Under the pieces are notes generated by a model that had not been told where the DNA came from, did no database searches, and saw only the letters and a program-made list of their open reading frames with translations. From Pilaira anomala (lineage: Eukaryota > Mucoromycota > Mucoromycetes > Mucorales > Mucoraceae), in contig JAIXMQ010000007.1 of the NCBI GenBank assembly GCA_025716855.1, positions 62,001 to 126,000 on the forward strand: a DNA stretch of 64,000 nt, read 5' to 3'. The position numbers were made by a program, and so were the translations under genes. Shown here one piece after another: positions 59,122 through 64,000 of this stretch; positions within the stretch are counted from its first letter, which is position 1; every line of letters starts with the position of its first letter.

Positions 59122-61123
59122 TTAAGCCATAATACTGGCATGCAAATCAAGGGACTTTTCGATAGAATTACAATAATTTTGGTACTTGATAATTTCAGCC
59201 AAAAGATAGTGAAACTTATTTTTCCAGTTGGTCATTGCTCTGGTACTGAATCTGGATCCTATAAAGTGAAACTCCATTCTTGACTTGATATCACGGTGTT
59301 GATCCAATTGAGAAGTCAATGCATCAATGTGCTTACGAAATACTTCGAGTTGAGCAGATTCTTCTAATACACTAGCAATAACAGGACAAGAAGGTGCGTT
59401 CCATTCATGAATAGTAGCAGAAGAGCCATTTTCCAAGCAGTAACCCCAACCATATTCCATTGAACTAATACCACCTACTAAAGGCTCTTTACTTTCACGA
59501 GCAGCCCAGTAATTACAGGTAGCTACCCATTCCTCTACTTGATTAGCAGATTCGGTTTGAAACACATGAACTGCACCATTTGATTGTTGAAGAGTAAAAG
59601 CATATTGACGTTGACGGCTGTAACCAGATGGAAGAACACAAGCAAGTGTATGCTTGAGGTCAATAGATCCAGTGATTTGGGCAAAACTATCTATCTTGGT
59701 AGTATTACGTTTATATATATGAAGTTGACTACGTTCAATCACTACGAAACACTTTTTCCAGTCACGGTGTTTAGCCTTCAAATCCTTAGATTCTAAAAGG
59801 TTTTTGAGAACAACTAAGCCTTCCTTATAATAAGGAGTTCCACTGATAGCTGGCTTTTTGGTGGGGATAGATGTGATTATAATATTTTCGAAAGGCTTGA
59901 CATCTTCTTCCGAAAAAGTTTTTTTCTTAATTATAGAATCAACACTACGTTTAAAGACAGTAACTCGGCTACGGTTATGAAACAATAGATTAGAAGGGTC
60001 GGCAATTTGATTGTGGCGAACTTGTTGGTACATCTGTTTAAGGATAGTCTTGATTTCCATTTCCCAAGACTTGGATTCAGAAGAAATAAATGACAAGCTG
60101 CGAGGTACGCTAGAGCAATAAGATTGAGTGTAATATGAAGAAGTATCACTGGAATTGGTAGAGACACGTTGAAGGGGTGACCAATCAAAAGAACTGTTGC
60201 CGAAATATGCAGGAGCATTAGCAGAAATTGTGTTGATTGTGTTTTTAACAAATGCAGCTTGGCTCATCTTTTTGTAATCGCCTTGTGCAACATGCAGATC
60301 CGTATTTAAAAGTAAAAGGGAATATACAATAGCGTGAACAACGTCTAAAAAATGAAAGTATTTGGTTAAATTTTGAAATGTGATAGTTTTTTTTTTTTTT
60401 TTTGAAGTTGCTTACCAACTGAGCCAAAGATACATTTTGGGTTACACTCAAAGTAACGAATAGAAAATTGAAACAGAACACGGTCAATCTGTTGAGTTTC
60501 ACCTTTGAGGTAAAGTTTGGAACACAAAGCACGGAAGGCCTGTTCAAGCTTCATATCTTTGAATTCAAAGAGAGACATGTAGGATTGAAGGATAATATTG
60601 CTGGGCTCTTCGCCGTTACCAATCCATTCAACAACTTTATCCAAGCTGTTATAAACTGTTGTATCTTGATCAAAAATACGTTGCGCAGTTTCGACTGTTA
60701 CATCTTCAATTGTAGTGACAGAACTGGCCTCACTATCGCACCAGACTATTTCAGCAACATCTGGTAGAGCAATTTTATCTTTTCTAACAATGGGGACAAA
60801 TGTGAGCTTATATTGTGTTTTTTGTTCGCTGGGTACAGTTGGTGTTTTAATAGCGATTTTTTTGAAGAAACGACTTAAAGCCTGAAAATAAAGTTTCTTT
60901 TAGTCACATGATGATTTATCTACGCGCTATTTATATTTTATACCTTTGGTTTCTTTTTGGTGGGTTGGTGTGACACAAAAGGAAGAGCTGCTTCCTTTTG
61001 TGTTGCTGTCAATTCTACTGCTGAAGGTTTATTTATAATGATTTTTTTAAGAAATGAGCTAGATTTAGTCATTTTTGAAGCAATAAAAGAGCAAGAAGTA
61101 GATGGTTTCATCGAAGAGCTCAT
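59122..61123 (-). CDS. Sec7-PH Arf GEF of the EFA6/PSD type
   Basis: Exchange factor for Arf GTPases at the cell surface, with a Sec7 domain followed by a PH domain, as in EFA6/PSD and fungal Yel1. Start ATG 61121-61123; three exons. The N-terminus (about 80 residues) has two similar units (SSFLKKIIINKPSAVE and SRFFKKIAIKTPTVPS). The Sec7 domain has SYMSLFEFKDMKLEQAFRAL, KLYLKGETQQIDRVLFQFS (catalytic Glu in GETQ), RYFECNP and VYSLLLLNTDLHVAQG. The PH domain reads GLVVLKNLLESKDLKAKHRD, WKKCFVVIERSQLHIYK and ends VEEWVATCNYWAARES. A coiled coil after it (LEVFRKHIDALTSQLDQHRD, EIIKYQNYCNSIEKSL) also matches EFA6. About 620 residues. Confidence 0.9.
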
Positions 61124-64000
61124 TATTATTTAAAAAAAAAGAACTCAAAGATTTAGAATACGTAGAAAATAAGTTTTTAAAAAAGGAAAAAATCATTTGC
61201 CTTTTATACAAATCCTTATTTCTTATTTCTTATCCACCAACTCCCCCAACTCCCCCAACTCCCCCATTAAACTAATGCATAATTTTATCTTATTTAATTA
61301 TTGTTTTTGTACCTAATTGACGTTATAAAGTCCAAAATAACTCTCCAATAAAATGTATTTAGACCTGGCTCTGTATTATTTTATTGCGTATAGAGATTAT
61401 AAATTTTGTTACTCTATTATATTACAGTTTATTTGATTTGAAATGTAAGATTTTTATGATGGTGGTAGAAAAGTAAAAATTCTCCTGCATAGTAATAGCT
61501 ACATAGTTAGATTGACATTTGGAGATCTTTGAAAAGACGATGAAGATATTGGGGGACAAGGTACTGATTTCACACTATTAAATTTATATTGGCTATGGTG
61601 TTTAGATCTTTTTGGATGTATAAAAAAATTATATTGAAAGGAAATTACAAATAACATTGCAAATATGCTTATTCTAAGCAATATAAGTGTCCAAATAATA
61701 GCAAATTATGCTTTACATATAAATAAAAGAATCGGTTTAACATCCATTAGCTTGCCTTGACCCAATATTAACATAATAATATTTTAATGTCACCGAAAAG
61801 ATAAATCGGAGCATATATATATATATATATCTATTTGTAAAATCGAAACTGAAGCCATCAAGCATCGATAGCGGGGCAGATTAGACATATACACGAAATT
61901 CGGGGGAGCAGTATAGTTTGAATTTGGTGAGATCGTAAAAACAAGCAGAAGATTTCGATTTACAAAAAAAAAATCAAATGCACACCGTGAATAAATACTT
62001 TTTTAAGGGGTTTTTATTAATGCAGGCAGATAAAAATTTTCATGAAAATAGCTTGTCAATTTTTACTATTTATATACAGGCCTTTCTAGTAGAAAAACTA
62101 GTTTCAAAAGGACATGTTTCTATCCAATGTAGAACGAGGGAAAGGAGGTATATTCGAGATTTCATGTATATGATTGTTCTAATTAATATTTATGTTGGCT
62201 ATAGTGATATAGGATATGTCATATTGAGAGTGTACTTACATGTGAGATATATTGTTATTAGCTTGTTTCCGAGCGACCGTTTCTTTAAGTAACATTTGTC
62301 AATTTCTTTCTGTTTGTTGCGGATCGAACAATAGAACTCTCTAGAAAAGGGTCGATCACGGTGATGGTAGGGGAACTTGACTAAACCAAAATCAATATGG
62401 AGATAAACTCTACTGTTTAATGTGTTCACCTTGAACGATTTTTTTTTTCATCTTTGAACACTGCTGAGATGAATTGAGGGACCATTAAAATTAGTAAAAA
62501 TAGCTGATGAAACTTTATATAATATTTTTATGGCTACATAGAACGAAAAAAAAAAGAGCATGAAATATTTTTTAAAAATCGTCTTTGCATTTATTATTCA
62601 TTTACAAGGAATAACTAGGTAACAGGCTGTCCTCATTCAAGCAATTAGGGTATTATAAAATAGCTCAATGCTTGTCTTTTGATATACCGCTCTACTTTAG
62701 ACTAAAACTCTTTGATCCAAGGTATGGACCCTTTCTTTTCAATTAAGCAGGTACATACCGGTTTGTTTTTGCAGCTTCCTACAACATATATACTACAATT
62801 TAATACTCTTTTATTCCCACCCTTCCATAACATCCAACATATTCTTAGACATCTGAATATATATGATCTGTATTATTGGTCCTCTTACCTGATCATACAA
62901 ACTTAGAGGTTTTCCAAGGCTTGCACAACTGTCTGTTTTTACCCACTGTCAGCTATCTAACATTGTTATGTGACCAAACATGATTTTATCAAAAAGACGT
63001 AAACATACATAAATACAAAAGTGAGTGAGATGGTAAGCGTGACTAATCTTCACGGGAAAAAAACTCATTGATATTGGCTATGGATATACCGAATAATTAG
63101 GATTGATTATGGTAAAAAGTCTGATCGGTCAAAAGTTCAACTCAAAATGTTTTCAAGTTTGACCAAATCCGGGAGACCAAATTTATCAACACGTTAATTT
63201 TATTTTTAGCCATAAATGTTCGGCTTTTTTCTTATTACTGTAACATTTCTCGCCTATTTTTCGAAATAGCAACATCAAACATATAAACTAACATCATTAA
63301 TGATACTCTATATCGTTTAAAGCAGTTACAAGAAAAATATCAAGGAAAAAAGGCAATATTAAAAAGAATATATGAGAAATTTTATTAATAAGGATTTGAT
63401 TTGACCCTTTGGATCTGGAAAGTTTACTTTGAGTATCCGCCCAGCTTTTCGTTTTTCATTCAGCTCGTCAGCTCGTCATTTGTCTCTTTTTTCATTTCAG
63501 CTCGTCACTTGGTTTTTTTTTTTCATCTTGACTTTTTTCTTTATTAAAGTTGTCATGAATATTATTTCTCGTGGAGAAGCAGTGTGTTTGTTTTATGCTG
63601 TTCCGTTCAATCAAGAAAACGTGAATAAATACATTTCGATAATCAGTTAGATTGAGGACGTAGATATGTGTTTTACTCGAAACCCTCATAAACCGAGACT
63701 GTTATGCACCAGAGTTATTTTCGCTAATGCATTCGATATTCATTTGTATAAATCTGAAACAGATCAAGAAACGAATAATGTTCATGAAAATTCAGTCGAA
63801 AATGAGCTAATAGCTGTAGCTTATAAAAACAGTAAAAATATTTTTTTTTTGTTCCTCCAAGGCCAACTTTATTGTTATTATAGAATCGAAGGTGCAACTA
63901 AAGCAGTTTATACAAACTGTATATCTATCCACAGATTCTAAATCAACAACATATGAGAAAAGATATATGTCACTTTATGATATTATGTCAGATTTGCGGA
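61124..64000. other. 2.9-kb gene-poor end of the window
   Basis: Upstream region of the Arf GEF, then AT-rich DNA. A CCCCCAACT direct repeat (three units) is at about 61236-61265. A minus-strand frame at about 62429-62199 (VNTLNSRVYLHIDFGLVKF, then HHRDRPFSREFYCSIRNKQK) and a plus-strand frame at 63555-63941 look like decayed coding sequence. A CAGCTCGTCA word is repeated three times at about 63460-63507. Confidence 0.45.
63555..63941 (+). pseudogene. Reading frame with one in-frame TAG, product unknown
   Basis: ATG at 63555 opens MNIISRGEAVCLFYAVPFNQ, ENVNKYISIIS, then TAG (63648-63650); the same frame goes on IEDVDMCFTRNPHKPRLLCT, RVIFANAFDIHLYKSETDQE and ends CISIHRF at 63941. Composition on both sides of the stop is protein-like, so a nonsense change in a formerly longer frame is the simplest reading. 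Alternatively a short intron covers the TAG, or two unrelated small frames abut. No family recognised. Confidence 0.3.

Noticed and set aside
61499..61681. 60-codon frame with a hydrophobic start
   Set aside because: It does not begin with ATG and no splice partner is visible.
1..64000. tRNA genes and CRISPR arrays
   Set aside because: I saw no convincing GGTTCGA-type T-loop in a cloverleaf context, and the repeats present are microsatellites or minisatellites without unique spacers.

Overview
This is a nuclear segment from an early-diverging filamentous fungus, most likely a Mucoromycota species of the Mucorales type. The DNA is strongly AT-rich. Genes have many short introns with GT-AG borders, and these introns are full of long poly(A)/poly(T) runs. 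The content is clearly fungal: a Rhizopus-type L-lactate dehydrogenase without introns, a CYP505-type P450-reductase fusion, a Medusa (MedA) regulator, a CSL transcription factor and an F-box/LRR relic. The species cannot be named from the sequence alone.

Layout. 0-9 kb: a truncated DMT-superfamily transporter (-), cytochrome b5 (-), a FluG/lengsin-type glutamine synthetase (+), a tiny CCHC zinc-knuckle gene (-), an anion:cation symporter of the MFS (+) and a STYX-like phosphatase (-). 9-16 kb: RINT1/Tip20 (-), NUDCD1 (+) and a class III CoA-transferase of the SUGCT type (+). 16-19 kb has no clear gene. 19-24 kb: a secreted GH16 laminarinase-like enzyme (+), the SNARE BET1 (+), an acidic protein with tandem Trp motifs (+) and a polyQ C2H2 zinc-finger protein (-). 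25.5-35 kb, all on the minus strand: lactate dehydrogenase, a P5B ATPase with an unusual secreted-type N-terminus, a type I membrane protein with a Reeler-like domain, and a triple-KH RNA-binding protein. 36.7-44 kb: a small unknown gene (-), MedA (+), an unknown coiled-coil gene with a GC-AG intron (-), THOC5 (+) and PWP2/UTP1 (-). 46-49 kb: a CSL factor (+). 50-53.2 kb: decayed coding sequence and a broken F-box gene. 54.4-61.1 kb: a CYP505 fusion with an N-terminal ubiquitin-like domain (+) and an EFA6/PSD-type Arf GEF (-). The last 3 kb is mostly non-coding, with two decayed reading frames.

There is no operon logic or gene cluster. Several genes belong to membrane traffic (RINT1, BET1, the Arf GEF) or nuclear RNA work (THOC5, PWP2, the KH protein), but their closeness is probably chance. 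The most unusual architectures are the ubiquitin-like/CYP505 fusion, the P5B ATPase with a signal peptide and Cys-rich ectodomain sitting 99 bp after a Reeler-like gene, and the 34-residue zinc-knuckle microprotein spread over three exons.
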